64,000 bases of DNA from Paenibacillus azoreducens (GCF_021654775.1 NZ_AP025343.1:4617501-4681500), one strand, 5' to 3'; shown: positions 52,317-61,061, numbered from the stretch's first letter. The notes: generated from the sequence alone by a model not told the origin. A program made the numbers and translations.

Positions 52317-52851
52317 TGCATTTCCTCCTTACAGGAAATCCCATTGCCGTTGTTACACCACTTTGCCGCAGCTGCTTTAATGCTTCATGCAGCCTCGATT
52401 TGCATGTTCCCTCACGGATGCGCAGCACGGAAGCCACTTCCGGTAAAGTCAATCCGGCATAATAATGCAAAATGATGACTTCCCTTCTTTTGGGAGTAAG
52501 CGCATGGACTGCTTCCCATAATTCCCGTTCTCCTTCGTTTCTCACGATACCATCCTCAAGCGTATTCCCATCATGCCGTTCCGGTAATGTATCCTGAAAC
52601 AAAAGCCATTTTTGTTTGCGCATCGTGCTTTTCACTAAATTAACTGTAATCCGATACAACCACGGTCTTAATGGCCTTGACGGATCATATGTATGATATT
52701 TCTGGAATACCCGCAAAAACGTCTCCTGCATGATGTCGTCCGCAATCGCTGGAGAACGGGTCAGCATCAGGGCAATTCCGTAAACATAAGGCGAATGGGC
52801 TTCATACAAAACCCGCGCCTCCTCTTCGGATAACATGTGATTGTCCACCAC
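52303..52851 (-). CDS. ECF RNA polymerase sigma factor (sigma-70 family)
   Basis: A 182-residue ECF sigma factor. Region 2 (EAHSPYVYGIALMLTRSPAIADDIMQETFLRVFQKY, in part) binds the -10 element; region 4 (LTPKRREVIILHYYAGLTLPEVASVLRIREGTCKSRLHEALKQL, in part) binds the -35. Start at GTG 52851 with AAGGAGG at eight bases. Overlaps the anti-sigma gene at its 3' end, so the two are made together and sigma is held inactive until a signal arrives. I could not identify a convincing autoregulated ECF promoter upstream. Confidence 0.92.
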   Translation of the reverse strand: MVDNHMLSEEEARVLYEAHSPYVYGIALMLTRSPAIADDIMQETFLRVFQKYHTYDPSRPLRPWLYRITVNLVKSTMRKQKWLLFQDTLPERHDGNTLEDGIVRNEGERELWEAVHALTPKRREVIILHYYAGLTLPEVASVLRIREGTCKSRLHEALKQLRQSGVTTAMGFPVRRKCNEPR

Positions 52852-53053
52852 TGGAACTTCCTCCTTACCTGGTTACTCTCTATATACGCTTTGAATCGCA
52901 TAACCGTTTGGTTCGTAATCCGAAAAAAAGTCTGTAAAATTTAAGCTATCTTATGGTAAAGTTGTGAAAAATATCGTTTTGCTCGAGATTCAACATATAG
53001 TTATAACAAGCTAAAGTTGAATCTTAAAACGCTAGCGGGGGAGGAATATGCTA

Positions 53054-53581
53054 ATGAGTTCAGATTTACGTTATCCAATCGGGGAATTTTCACCGTCTCA
53101 AGCCATCAGTCCGGCAGAACGCAGCTATTGGATTGACCAGCTTCGCGCTTTACCTGGGCAAGTAAGGGATGCCGTCAGCGGACTATCGGAGGAACAGCTT
53201 GATACCCCTTACCGGCCCGACGGCTGGACGGTGCGCCAAGTGATACATCATCTTGCCGACAGCCATATGAACGCGCTGCTTCGAGTCAAGCTGGCGCTGA
53301 CTGAGGATGAACCCGTCATCAAACCCTATGAAGAAACATTATGGGCTGAACTGCCTGATTCCGTGAATCCCGCTCCAGAGGTATCCCTTAAGATGCTGGA
53401 CGGTATTCATGCACGTATGGCACTCCTTTTCAAATCTTTAAAAGAAGATGACTGGCACCGCTCCTATGTACATCCCGTCAACGGAAAAACCCGGCTCGAC
53501 CGCCATCTTGGCCTTTACGCCTGGCACGGCCGCCATCATCTGGCCCATATTACTTCTTTGGTCCGCCGGATGGATTGGTAG
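53054..53581 (+). CDS. YfiT-type DinB-superfamily protein (putative bacillithiol transferase/metal hydrolase)
   Basis: About 175 residues. The family start DLRYPIGEF and the metal-ligand histidines (HHLADSHMN near 75, and WHGRHHLAHI near 160) match YfiT/BstA of Bacillus, a four-helix bundle that binds a divalent metal and is thought to transfer bacillithiol to toxic electrophiles. Two ATGs are possible; 53054 is nine bases from GGAGG, 53048 only three. A single-gene unit between the sigma pair (divergent) and yhgE. It belongs to the DinB structural superfamily but is unrelated to DNA polymerase IV. Confidence 0.85.
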   Translation: MSSDLRYPIGEFSPSQAISPAERSYWIDQLRALPGQVRDAVSGLSEEQLDTPYRPDGWTVRQVIHHLADSHMNALLRVKLALTEDEPVIKPYEETLWAELPDSVNPAPEVSLKMLDGIHARMALLFKSLKEDDWHRSYVHPVNGKTRLDRHLGLYAWHGRHHLAHITSLVRRMDW

Positions 53582-53671
53582 GCAGTTTCGAATCCGTGCG
53601 CGAGCGGTTAACATGCGGCAACCAAGGAAATACTAACAAAAAATCGTAGACAGGCGAGGTTATGCAGCTTC

Positions 53672-55816
53672 ATGAAAAATATTGCACTCATTTACGGCAG
53701 AGATATCCGAAATATCGTTACCAACTGGGCGGCGCTGGTGATCATTCTGGGGCTTATCGCGCTGCCTTCTTTATATGCTTGGTTCAACATCAAAGCCTCG
53801 TGGGATCCTTACGGCAACACCGGGGGCATAGCCATTGCCGTTGCCAACAATGACAAAGGCACGACGATTCGCGGCAATCCCATCAATTTGGGAAATGAAG
53901 TCATCAATTCCCTGAAGGAAAATCACAAACTCGGCTGGCGGTTCGTCAGCGAGGAAGATGCGGTAAGAGGCGTCAAACACGGGAATTATTATGCCAGCAT
54001 CGTCATTCCCGATAACTTCTCGGCAACAATCGCGACCGTGCTCACCAATAATCCTACCAAAGCCGAAATATTATATTACGTAAATGAAAAGATCAACGCC
54101 ATTTCACCCAAGATCGCTTCTTCGGGCGCAAGCGGTATCATTCATGAAGTCAGCAAAAACTTTATCGAAACGGCCAATGGCACCATTTTCAAAATATTTA
54201 ATGCGCTTGGCATTGAACTGCAGGAGCAGCTGCCGACCATCGAAAAAGTGCGTTCCCTCGTGTTTAGATTGGAAAAAAGCTTCCCTGAGATCAATCACAT
54301 TGTCAACGTCGCCGCGAATGACATACATAAAACGGATCAGCTTGTGAGCAAAGCGCAAACCGATCTTCCATTGGTGACCCAAATCGCGGAAAACGGACGG
54401 CAATTGGCGAGCGGCTTGGACAGCTTTTTGGCGCAGTCCTCCGATGTGGCCAAAAACATCGCCCCAAACGTAAAGCAGGACCTTCTCCTGCTTCAGCAAA
54501 CCGCGATTTCGGCGCAGCAGCTTACTTCGGTGCTGAAAGACGCAAACGTGGATCCGGCAGTCGTAACCGATACGCTGGATCGGGTATCATCCGGAATTGA
54601 TCTCGGGCTTAAAGTTCAATCCCAGCTTGTCAACTGGTTTGACCAATTAAACAAGGTGACAGGCAACCGCATCGGTTTTGTCAGTTCAAAGCTGCGGCAG
54701 GTTCAGGATAAAATGCAGCAGCAAAAAGGGCTTGTCAGTGGCATCAGCACCGCCATCAAAAACGGCGAGAAACCCGCTTCGGATTTGGTCGACCGCCTGA
54801 ATCAGGTTTCCGGAGACATCTCGCGAATCCTCGGCGACATTATCGGCCGATACGACAGTGAAATTGAACCCGCGATCTTAAGCGGTCTGAACAAAGCTCG
54901 GCAAACGGCGGCCAAAACGAAAACTGTCTTAAACGATGCGCTGAAAAGCGTGCCGGACGTGAAAAAGATTTTAAGCGACGCATCAAAAGGGCTGACGCTC
55001 GGCAGCGAAGGGATTCGTGAGATCCAGAAGGATCTCCCGGTCGTTGAAGCCAAAATATCCGAGCTCGCCCAAAAAATGCGGCAGTTCGAATCCGAAGGCA
55101 GCCTGCAGGAATTGGTTAACCTTCTCAAAAACAATTTCCAACTGAAAAGCCAATTTTTTGGCGAACCTGTCGTTCTGAAAGAAAATCAGCTGTATCCTAT
55201 TCCGAATTACGGCTCTGCCATGTCGCCTTTCTTCTCTACGCTGGCGTTATGGGTCGGGGCTACCCTGCTTGTATCCCTCGTGACGACGGAAGTCCACGGC
55301 GATCAATCGTACAGAAGCTACGAGGTTTATTTCGGCAGATTTCTAACCTTCCTGACGATTGCCCTGCTTCAGTCGATTCTCGTCACATCAGGAGACATAT
55401 TCTTGCTCGGTGCTTATGTCGTCGATAAACCTTGGTTTATCATCTTTGGAATGATCAACAGCGTGGTATTCATCCTCATCGTTTATACGTTGGTCTCGGT
55501 ATTCGGCAATGTCGGCAAAGCGCTGGCGGTTGTGCTGCTCGTGCTTCAGCTCGCCGGTTCCGGCGGAACCTTTCCGATCCAGACCACGCCGGCCTTCTTC
55601 CGGGCAATCCATCCGTTCCTCCCGTTTACGTATGGCATCAGCATGATGCGCGAATCGGTCGGGGGCATTCTCTGGGATATTGTGCGGAGTGATCTTTTGA
55701 CGATGTGCATCTTCGTCGCCATCACGCTGGTCGTTGGTCTTGCCTTAAAGGGCATCATCAATCAACTAGCTGCTGGTCTTGTGAAGAAAGCCAAGGAGAG
55801 CAAATTGATTCATTAA
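53672..55816 (+). CDS. yhgE: YhgE/Pip-family membrane protein
   Basis: A 714-residue protein. One N-terminal membrane helix (about 15-38; WAALVIILGLIALPSLYAWF) is followed by a long external part (about 40-510) rich in heptad-like helices, then five membrane helices (about 520-700) with the ABC-2-type permease signature of the family (PFTYGISMMRESVGGI). YhgE/Pip proteins are the phage infection proteins of lactic acid bacteria and are related to EsaA of type VII secretion; their cellular job is still unclear. ATG 53672 follows GGCGAGG only weakly. Followed by a terminator-like hairpin. Confidence 0.88.
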   Translation: MKNIALIYGRDIRNIVTNWAALVIILGLIALPSLYAWFNIKASWDPYGNTGGIAIAVANNDKGTTIRGNPINLGNEVINSLKENHKLGWRFVSEEDAVRGVKHGNYYASIVIPDNFSATIATVLTNNPTKAEILYYVNEKINAISPKIASSGASGIIHEVSKNFIETANGTIFKIFNALGIELQEQLPTIEKVRSLVFRLEKSFPEINHIVNVAANDIHKTDQLVSKAQTDLPLVTQIAENGRQLASGLDSFLAQSSDVAKNIAPNVKQDLLLLQQTAISAQQLTSVLKDANVDPAVVTDTLDRVSSGIDLGLKVQSQLVNWFDQLNKVTGNRIGFVSSKLRQVQDKMQQQKGLVSGISTAIKNGEKPASDLVDRLNQVSGDISRILGDIIGRYDSEIEPAILSGLNKARQTAAKTKTVLNDALKSVPDVKKILSDASKGLTLGSEGIREIQKDLPVVEAKISELAQKMRQFESEGSLQELVNLLKNNFQLKSQFFGEPVVLKENQLYPIPNYGSAMSPFFSTLALWVGATLLVSLVTTEVHGDQSYRSYEVYFGRFLTFLTIALLQSILVTSGDIFLLGAYVVDKPWFIIFGMINSVVFILIVYTLVSVFGNVGKALAVVLLVLQLAGSGGTFPIQTTPAFFRAIHPFLPFTYGISMMRESVGGILWDIVRSDLLTMCIFVAITLVVGLALKGIINQLAAGLVKKAKESKLIH

Positions 55817-55887
55817 AGCGAGGGCCGCATTCGGCTGTAATTTTTCTTGCGATTTCAGAATAAACTCCGCTTAAAACTTAAATAATC

Positions 55888-55946
55888 AAGGGACTTCACT
55901 CCGTTTGGGCCAAACCAAAAACCAATGATGGAGGAAGTCCCTTTTG
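55888..55946 (+). terminator. Long hairpin after yhgE
   Basis: AAGGGACTTC and GAAGTCCCTT form the outer stem, with an inner TTGG...CCAA stem, followed by TTGTATT. Probably the yhgE terminator. Confidence 0.65.
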
Positions 55947-55970
55947 TATTCCACAAGAAAACACGCAGAG

Positions 55971-56004
55971 ATGACACCTGTCATAAAAATCTCATTACAG
56001 GTGT
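55971..56004 (+). promoter_or_regulatory. Palindromic operator candidate upstream of the DUF418-kinase-regulator operon
   Basis: ATGACACCTGTCAT (55971-55984) is a perfect inverted repeat, and ACACCTGT is repeated in inverted form as ACAGGTGT at 55997-56004. The site lies about 70-100 bases before the DUF418 start. LuxR-type regulators of the DesR kind bind such inverted repeats, so autoregulation by the operon's own regulator is plausible. Confidence 0.55.
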
Positions 56005-56074
56005 GAATGTTCCGTCACTCTTTTCACAACTACAATAAAACCACGTTAATAAATGTGAGAAGAGGGGGAGCAAT

Positions 56075-57208
56075 GTGGAGCAACACAAAGGGAGAATTCG
56101 TCTGCTTGATATTCTGCGAGGGTTCGCCATTCTGGGAACTCTAGGAACAAACATCTGGATATTCGCGCAATTGGGGGACTTATCTTATATTTTGACGTCT
56201 AGTTATACCGGCTGGTGGGAGCTCGATGATTTGATCAGAATGATCGTGTTATTCCTCGTGAACGGGAAGATGCTTGGCTTGTTGACGATTATGTTTGGGG
56301 TAGGACTGGAATTAAAGTACCAGCAATCGATGCGCACAGGAAAAACTTGGCCAGGAGCCTATATGTGGGTCCTCATCATCCTGTTTATGGAAGGCCTGCT
56401 TCATTTCACTCTGGTCATGGAGTATGACATATTAATGAGCTACGGAATCACTGGCATGATTGCAGCCTTCATCGTTCGGGGCGGTGACCGCCTCATATCG
56501 GTTGCGATGAAAGTAATTGGCAGCTTCCATGTTGTCATTATCTTGGCGATCCTGCTTCTTGCTTTAATGGGTAGCAATATGTCGCTGGGCAGCTTCGATC
56601 AGGTAGTTGCTCTCTATCAAGACGGTTCTTGGCTGCAGCAGGTCCAATATCGGCTGGCTCATTTCCTGCAGCTTCGCGCAGAGTCCATTTTCGTTATTCC
56701 CATGAATGTCTTTTTATTTTTGCTTGGCGTTCGTCTCATGCGGTCAGGGGTTTTTGCGCAAGATGAAAACGGCGAAAGGCAGCGTAAAAAGCTCTTGAAA
56801 TTGGGACTCTTTATCGGACTGCCGCTGAACCTGTTGATTTTTATCCCCGGAGGCGCCTTCGATCTGCCTGCACGCTATTTATTTGCCCCATTTCTTTCAC
56901 TTGGGTATATAGCGCTCATTGGAAAAATGATACAATATACGAAGTGGAACTGGTTGTGGCGCTTGCTTGAATCTGCCGGGAAAATGTCATTAAGCTGTTA
57001 TGTCATGCAAAATATTATAGGTTCCGTTCTTTTTTATGGCTGGGGTTTTGCTTTAGGCGGAAAGCTGAATTCCCTGGGAATTATAGCGGTCTGGATCGGC
57101 ATTTCCCTATTCCAGCTATGGTTTGCCTCAACATGGCTTCGCCTCTTTAAGCTGGGGCCAATGGAAGCTGCACGCAAACGAGCATTAGGAATCATCGAAT
57201 CCAGATAA
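56075..57208 (+). CDS. DUF418-domain membrane protein (YeiB-like)
   Basis: A 377-residue polytopic protein with about ten hydrophobic segments. The opening RIRLLDILRGFAILGTLGTN is the hallmark of this acyltransferase-3-related group, and the C-terminal DUF418 part includes SAGKMSLSCYVMQNIIGSVLFYG. Start is GTG 56075 with AGAGGGGGAG; an ATG two bases earlier is out of frame. First gene of an operon with a DesK-like kinase (26-base gap) and regulator, so its product may be sensed by, or be a target of, that system. Biochemical role unknown. Confidence 0.83.
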   Translation: MEQHKGRIRLLDILRGFAILGTLGTNIWIFAQLGDLSYILTSSYTGWWELDDLIRMIVLFLVNGKMLGLLTIMFGVGLELKYQQSMRTGKTWPGAYMWVLIILFMEGLLHFTLVMEYDILMSYGITGMIAAFIVRGGDRLISVAMKVIGSFHVVIILAILLLALMGSNMSLGSFDQVVALYQDGSWLQQVQYRLAHFLQLRAESIFVIPMNVFLFLLGVRLMRSGVFAQDENGERQRKKLLKLGLFIGLPLNLLIFIPGGAFDLPARYLFAPFLSLGYIALIGKMIQYTKWNWLWRLLESAGKMSLSCYVMQNIIGSVLFYGWGFALGGKLNSLGIIAVWIGISLFQLWFASTWLRLFKLGPMEAARKRALGIIESR

Positions 57209-57234
57209 CCCGATAACCGAACTGGAGGTCATTC

Positions 57235-58341
57235 ATGATATTCAAGATTTACCCAAAAGATCTGATCAAAAATTATTTGCTCTTAGATGTGATCGCGATC
57301 GTAAATTTAATTTACAACGTTCTCAGCTCCAGTTCGAAGCTGGGTCTTTTGGGTAGCCTCCTTCTTCTGCTTATATTTCTTGCTTGCTTTTGTATAGGAT
57401 TGCGGTACCGCAATGGGTATCTTCTAGCGGCCGTTCTAGCCGGTCTTGCCACACTTGCTGTAATCAGTAGTTTTATAAATCCGAAACTCTTAATCTACGG
57501 TTTTATATTTGCGGACCAGATCGGAAGGTCTCATTCCAAGCGGCATATTGGTATTGCGATTGCAGCCATTGCCATCATGTTTATCCTTGTGTATTGGGGA
57601 AGGATGGACGATTTCCTCTTCCTTCCTGTCATGATAGTTCAAATGCTGTTCCCGATCTGTATTTATATTATGGAAAAATCCAAGCGCCTGCAGAGCAAGT
57701 TGGATGCGGCCAACCAACAGCTTGAAAAGTACATTCAACAGGAGGAAAGGCAGCGGATTGCGAGAGATCTTCATGATACGCTGGGGCAAACCCTCATGAT
57801 GATTAAACTGAAAAGCGAGCTGGCCTCGAAGTGGGTTGATAGGAACCCATTGCAGGCCAAAGAAGAACTGAAGGATATACTGTACACCTCAAGAGTCGCC
57901 TTGAAGCAGGTGAGAGAATTGGTTTCCGATATGAAGTTCATCTCTCTGGAGCATGAAATCGAGCATACCCGCAAGCTGCTGCAGACGGCAGGGATTGAAC
58001 TGGAAATCGTGAAAGATGGAATGCCTCCCCTGTTAGCAAGCGTAGAGGAAACGATGATGGCGCTCGCTGTTCGGGAAGCGACGACCAATATTGTGAAACA
58101 CAGTCAAGCAAAGCATTGTACAATCAGGCTGGAAACGTTGGACAATCTGTACTGTGTATCGATAACGGATGACGGAGTTGGTCTGTTGCAGGCAGCAGCC
58201 GGAAATGGATTTCAGTCAATGAAGGAGCGGATGCAAGCTCTTCATGGAACCTTCACGGTGGACAGCTCACCGGACGGGGGAACAGTTGTTTCTATGCAGC
58301 TGCCGCTTCGTCAGCACGGAAAGGAGAGACTTGCCACATGA
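57235..58341 (+). CDS. DesK/YvfT-like sensor histidine kinase
   Basis: A 368-residue kinase. The first 145 residues hold about five membrane helices without a large external loop, like DesK, which senses membrane thickness and fluidity. A short coiled coil leads to the HisKA_3 domain with His180 (RDLHDTLGQTL) and a HATPase domain (AVREATTNIVKHS; DDGVGL). Overlaps the regulator gene by 4 bases (ATGA). By architecture it is a member of the DesK/YvfT group; which signal it reads is inference. Confidence 0.9.
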   Translation: MIFKIYPKDLIKNYLLLDVIAIVNLIYNVLSSSSKLGLLGSLLLLLIFLACFCIGLRYRNGYLLAAVLAGLATLAVISSFINPKLLIYGFIFADQIGRSHSKRHIGIAIAAIAIMFILVYWGRMDDFLFLPVMIVQMLFPICIYIMEKSKRLQSKLDAANQQLEKYIQQEERQRIARDLHDTLGQTLMMIKLKSELASKWVDRNPLQAKEELKDILYTSRVALKQVRELVSDMKFISLEHEIEHTRKLLQTAGIELEIVKDGMPPLLASVEETMMALAVREATTNIVKHSQAKHCTIRLETLDNLYCVSITDDGVGLLQAAAGNGFQSMKERMQALHGTFTVDSSPDGGTVVSMQLPLRQHGKERLAT

Positions 58342-58943
58342 TTCGAGTTGTCATTGCCGAAGATCAGCAGATGCTGCGCGGCGCTTTCGCCTCATTGTTA
58401 AAATTTGAACCCGATATTGAAGTGCTGGCTGAAGTGCCGGACGGTATACAAGCCTGGGAAGCGATTCAACGGCATCAGCCAGATGTCTGTGTGCTGGACA
58501 TTGAAATACCCTTCATCAACGGCCTTGAGTTGGCTGAACAAATCAGAAATGCCGGCTTGCCCTGCAAAATCATGATCGTCACTACGTTTGCCCGCCCCGG
58601 CTATTTACAAAAAGCGACTGAAGCTCAAGTAAATGGCTACTTGTTAAAAGATGAACCGATTGAATATCTGATTGAGTCGATCCGTCGGGTCATGGCAGGG
58701 GAACGGGTGATCAGCACCGATTTGGCGGCAGCGCTCTTAATGAAAGAAGTTAATCCGTTAAGCGAAAGGGAAGCGGAGATGCTGCGCCTCACCAAAACAG
58801 GTATGACGACAAGTGATATCAGCAAGGCCCTCTTCTTGACGAAGGGCACCGTGCGGAACTATTTGTCCTCGGCGATTCAGAAGCTGGAAGCCGACTCGAG
58901 GCAGCAGGCCGTGAATATTGCCGATGAAAAAGGATGGCTGTAA
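58338..58943 (+). CDS. DesR/YvfU-like response regulator (NarL family)
   Basis: A 201-residue regulator: receiver with acidic pair ED at 8-9, Asp54 (VLDIEIPF) and Lys in LLKDEP; LuxR helix-turn-helix with LSEREAEMLRLTKTGMTTSDISKAL (in part). The very short linker and the TKGTVRNYLSSAIQKL recognition helix are typical of the DesR/YvfU group. Begins in the ATGA overlap with the kinase gene. A palindromic site upstream of the operon is a candidate target. Confidence 0.92.
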   Translation: MIRVVIAEDQQMLRGAFASLLKFEPDIEVLAEVPDGIQAWEAIQRHQPDVCVLDIEIPFINGLELAEQIRNAGLPCKIMIVTTFARPGYLQKATEAQVNGYLLKDEPIEYLIESIRRVMAGERVISTDLAAALLMKEVNPLSEREAEMLRLTKTGMTTSDISKALFLTKGTVRNYLSSAIQKLEADSRQQAVNIADEKGWL

Positions 58944-58987
58944 AATTGTACGCGGCAAGGGACTGCTTATTGTTGAATGATTATTAA

Positions 58988-59204
58988 CCGGTACACGACG
59001 CCCGGGAGAAATCGTCAGCGCTTTTAGATATCGCGGAATTACATATTTTGAATCACGATTATGGGCAAGCGTTGGAAACCGCACAAGCATGGGAACGGCT
59101 TCTCTCCCGATTCGATAGTTGGCAGTATACCGGATTAGGCCGCTCCATGACTGAAACCTGGTTTGATCTTTGTCTTGGCTTTTATAAAGAAAAAGATAGG
59201 AGAC
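58988..59204 (+). pseudogene. C-terminal remnant of an unidentified helical (TPR-like) protein
   Basis: After a stop at 58985-58987 the frame is open and protein-like: ALLDIAELHILNHDYGQALE is a TPR-style helix pair, followed by AWERLLSRFDSWQYTGLGRS and a WFDLCLGFYKEKDR tail. There is no start signal and the front of the gene is missing. The frame runs straight into a partial copy of the dispersed repeat at 59202, which now supplies the C-terminus and stop. Probably the tail of a TPR-type regulator whose 5' part was deleted. Confidence 0.55.
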
Positions 59205-59248
59205 GCATGACCTTTGAAGCTTATTCCGATTACTTTGCGGGGACCCCG
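59202..59248. repeat. Partial copy of the 68-bp dispersed repeat
   Basis: GACGCATGACCTTTGAAGCT continues to ACTTTGCGGGGACCCCG, the right two thirds of a unit. The CCCCACAAAGT left end is missing and replaced by the coding tail of the remnant upstream. Confidence 0.8.
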
Positions 59249-59265
59249 TTAATACTTTCTGATAG

Positions 59266-59319
59266 AAAAGGGTTGCCTCCTTCGTCATTTCAGCATGACG
59301 ATCCGAGACAACCCCTTTT
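59266..59319 (-). terminator. Rho-independent terminator of the padR-like gene
   Basis: AAAAGGGGTTGTCTC pairs with GAGGCAACCCTTTT on the minus strand, with an inner CGTCAT/ATGACG stem. It lies 35 bases after the PadR stop. Confidence 0.8.
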
Positions 59320-59354
59320 GTCTTTCTGTATGGTTAGAAGTATTATTCAGATGG

Positions 59355-59873
59355 CTACATCCATCGATCAAGCTCCCGGATCGTTTCCAGCAGAAATTTT
59401 TTGTTGCATTCAAGCAAAGCAAGCCGGTGCCGGAAAGCAAGGTTGACCCCTATGCCCTCTTCATGTGTGGGGATCGAGGAACAAATCTCAATAAACTGCT
59501 CCACCTTACGGAGCTTGATTTCCAGCAGTTCCCTGGCATCTTTCCGCTCGAGATGGTCGATAAACATCAGCCCGATATCTCCTGCCGGCGTAACGTTTTC
59601 AGCATGAGCCAACGAAGAACGAAGCAATTCGTAAAAAAGCTTCTCCCCTTTGCCCGTGATCGAATAAATCTGTCTCGGCGGACGGTTGCCTTCCTGCTCG
59701 ACCGTTACATTCACGCAGCCCTGTTTGTCCAGCCGTTTCAGAATGGAATAGGCCGTCGCCTTTTTCATATCGGACACCTGTCCCAAATTCCGCTCGATAA
59801 AATCATTAATTTGATAACCATGCTGGCTTTGGGTCATGAGCAGGCCCAAAACAAGCAGTTCGCGTTCATCCAT
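59355..59873 (-). CDS. PadR-family transcriptional regulator
   Basis: About 172 residues after start correction to ATG 59873, which has GAAGGAG at a good distance; the longer upstream frame is only the reverse of a methyltransferase remnant. The N-terminal winged helix reads LLVLGLLMTQSQHGYQINDFIE and later ATAYSILKRLDKQGCV, the PadR pattern; the C-terminal helices (Vir_C) dimerise. Such regulators usually repress an adjacent transporter or detoxification gene, but none is left here, only fragments. Its own promoter carries an inverted repeat that could be its operator. Confidence 0.9.
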   Translation of the reverse strand: MDERELLVLGLLMTQSQHGYQINDFIERNLGQVSDMKKATAYSILKRLDKQGCVNVTVEQEGNRPPRQIYSITGKGEKLFYELLRSSLAHAENVTPAGDIGLMFIDHLERKDARELLEIKLRKVEQFIEICSSIPTHEEGIGVNLAFRHRLALLECNKKFLLETIRELDRWM

Positions 59874-59906
59874 ATCAAAGACTCCTTCGGTGCTATTGCT
59901 ATTACT

Positions 59907-59935
59907 AGTATAGTCATCCTTGACTAGAAGGTCAA
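59907..59935 (-). promoter_or_regulatory. Promoter of the padR-like gene with an internal inverted repeat
   Basis: On the minus strand TTGACC (59930-59935) and TATACT (59907-59912) are exactly 17 bases apart, a strong sigma-A promoter. The spacer holds TAGTC-AAGGAT-GACTA, an inverted repeat where a repressor would block polymerase. Confidence 0.75.
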
Positions 59936-59989
59936 AAATTATTTCCTTGCCTTCACAGATGAACTGGAGAATCAATATCCACGGGCTAA

Positions 59990-60144
59990 TCATTTTTTGC
60001 GCGCGGCAATGATAAACCGATCGCAGCTCGTATCCCAAAACCCTTGTTGTTCCAAAATTCGATGCAGCTCGCGCAGCTGGTTCTCATACTTAGACACCGA
60101 AAAATCCGGAATTTGCCACGGTATGACGCTCAGGTAATAAGTAA
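59990..60144 (-). pseudogene. C-terminal fragment of a SAM-dependent methyltransferase
   Basis: The minus-strand frame reads EVTYYLSVIPWQIPDFSVSK, then a helix ending QQGFWDTSCDRFIIAARKK and TGA at 59990-59992. The IPWQIPDFS segment and the closing RF-I-I-A-A-R-K-K are characteristic of the tail of class I methyltransferases of the YcgJ/methyltransferase-11 kind. The SAM-binding N-terminus is absent; the fragment begins right at the stop of the LysR gene. A deletion remnant, about 51 codons. Confidence 0.75.
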
Positions 60145-60146
60145 CC

Positions 60147-61061
60147 TCATATCATTAACGATTCATCATTGGATAGTGGCGATCGCTTGACCAACTCCGA
60201 TTGAAATAATCTTGCCGGATAACTTAATTCCCTGTTTTTATGAACGATCAATCCATGCATAGAATAGTTTGCTGAACTTATGGGAAGCACTTTGAGCTGG
60301 CCATCTTCGAGTTCTTTCTGCACCGCGATTTCCGGAACCAATGCAAACCCATTTCCGCATTTGACGGATTGCTTAATCATCTCCAGGCTCGGGAGTTCAA
60401 TTGCTTCCTTGACGTCGATTCCTGCTTCCTGCAGCGCCATGCCGGCCTGTGTATGGTATAAGCAATCGGTTCCGAAGCTGATCATGACTTCTTGGTTTAA
60501 TCGCTCAAGTCCCTCTCGCCCAACTTCCAGCGCCAAAGCACCCGATGCGACAAAAATCAATTTTTCTTCAACCAAAGGATAAAACAGGATGTCATTTCGC
60601 TGCGGGTCGCGCGGCACGATGCCAAAATCAATCGCGTGGTTCAGCACTTGATCCAGAATATCTTGATGGAACCCGGATTCAATCCGAAACTTCACTTTCG
60701 GGAATTCCCTCATGAAAGGCTGCATAAACGAAGAGAACCTCGTCAGAAAAAAGGATTCCTGCATTCGAAGATAAACCGTGCCTTGGGCTTGCTCGATCTC
60801 ATTCATAGCTTCTTCGATCGAAGTCCCCAAGTGGATAAATTGATAAGCATATTTCATGAGTTTTTCACCCGCTGCCGTTGGTTTGACCCCACGGGACAAT
60901 CGATGGAACAATTTCTGCCCGCAAGCTTGCTCCAAAAGCTGAATATGTGTTGTCACGGTGGATTGAACATATCCCAGTTTATCCGCTGCACGGCTAAAAC
61001 TTTGTTCCTCCATCACGACTATAAAAGTTTTAAAGAATCTTCCTTCAAGCAATTCAATCAC
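60147..61061 (-). CDS. LysR-family transcriptional regulator
   Basis: About 304 residues. Start at GTG 61061 with CAGGAGGGG upstream; the open frame to 61151 lacks a start signal. The helix-turn-helix reads SFSRAADKLGYVQSTVTTHIQLLEQACGQKLFHR (in part), followed by a LysR substrate domain. Divergent from the DJ-1/PfpI gene with 145 bases between, which is the classic arrangement for a LysR regulator and its target. A palindrome in the gap is a candidate site. The inducer is unknown. Confidence 0.92.
   Translation of the reverse strand: MIELLEGRFFKTFIVVMEEQSFSRAADKLGYVQSTVTTHIQLLEQACGQKLFHRLSRGVKPTAAGEKLMKYAYQFIHLGTSIEEAMNEIEQAQGTVYLRMQESFFLTRFSSFMQPFMREFPKVKFRIESGFHQDILDQVLNHAIDFGIVPRDPQRNDILFYPLVEEKLIFVASGALALEVGREGLERLNQEVMISFGTDCLYHTQAGMALQEAGIDVKEAIELPSLEMIKQSVKCGNGFALVPEIAVQKELEDGQLKVLPISSANYSMHGLIVHKNRELSYPARLFQSELVKRSPLSNDESLMI

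Noticed and set aside
52860..52930. Autoregulated ECF promoter upstream of the sigma gene
   Set aside because: GAACC and CGTATA are present but 21 bases apart, too far for the usual 16-17-base ECF spacing.
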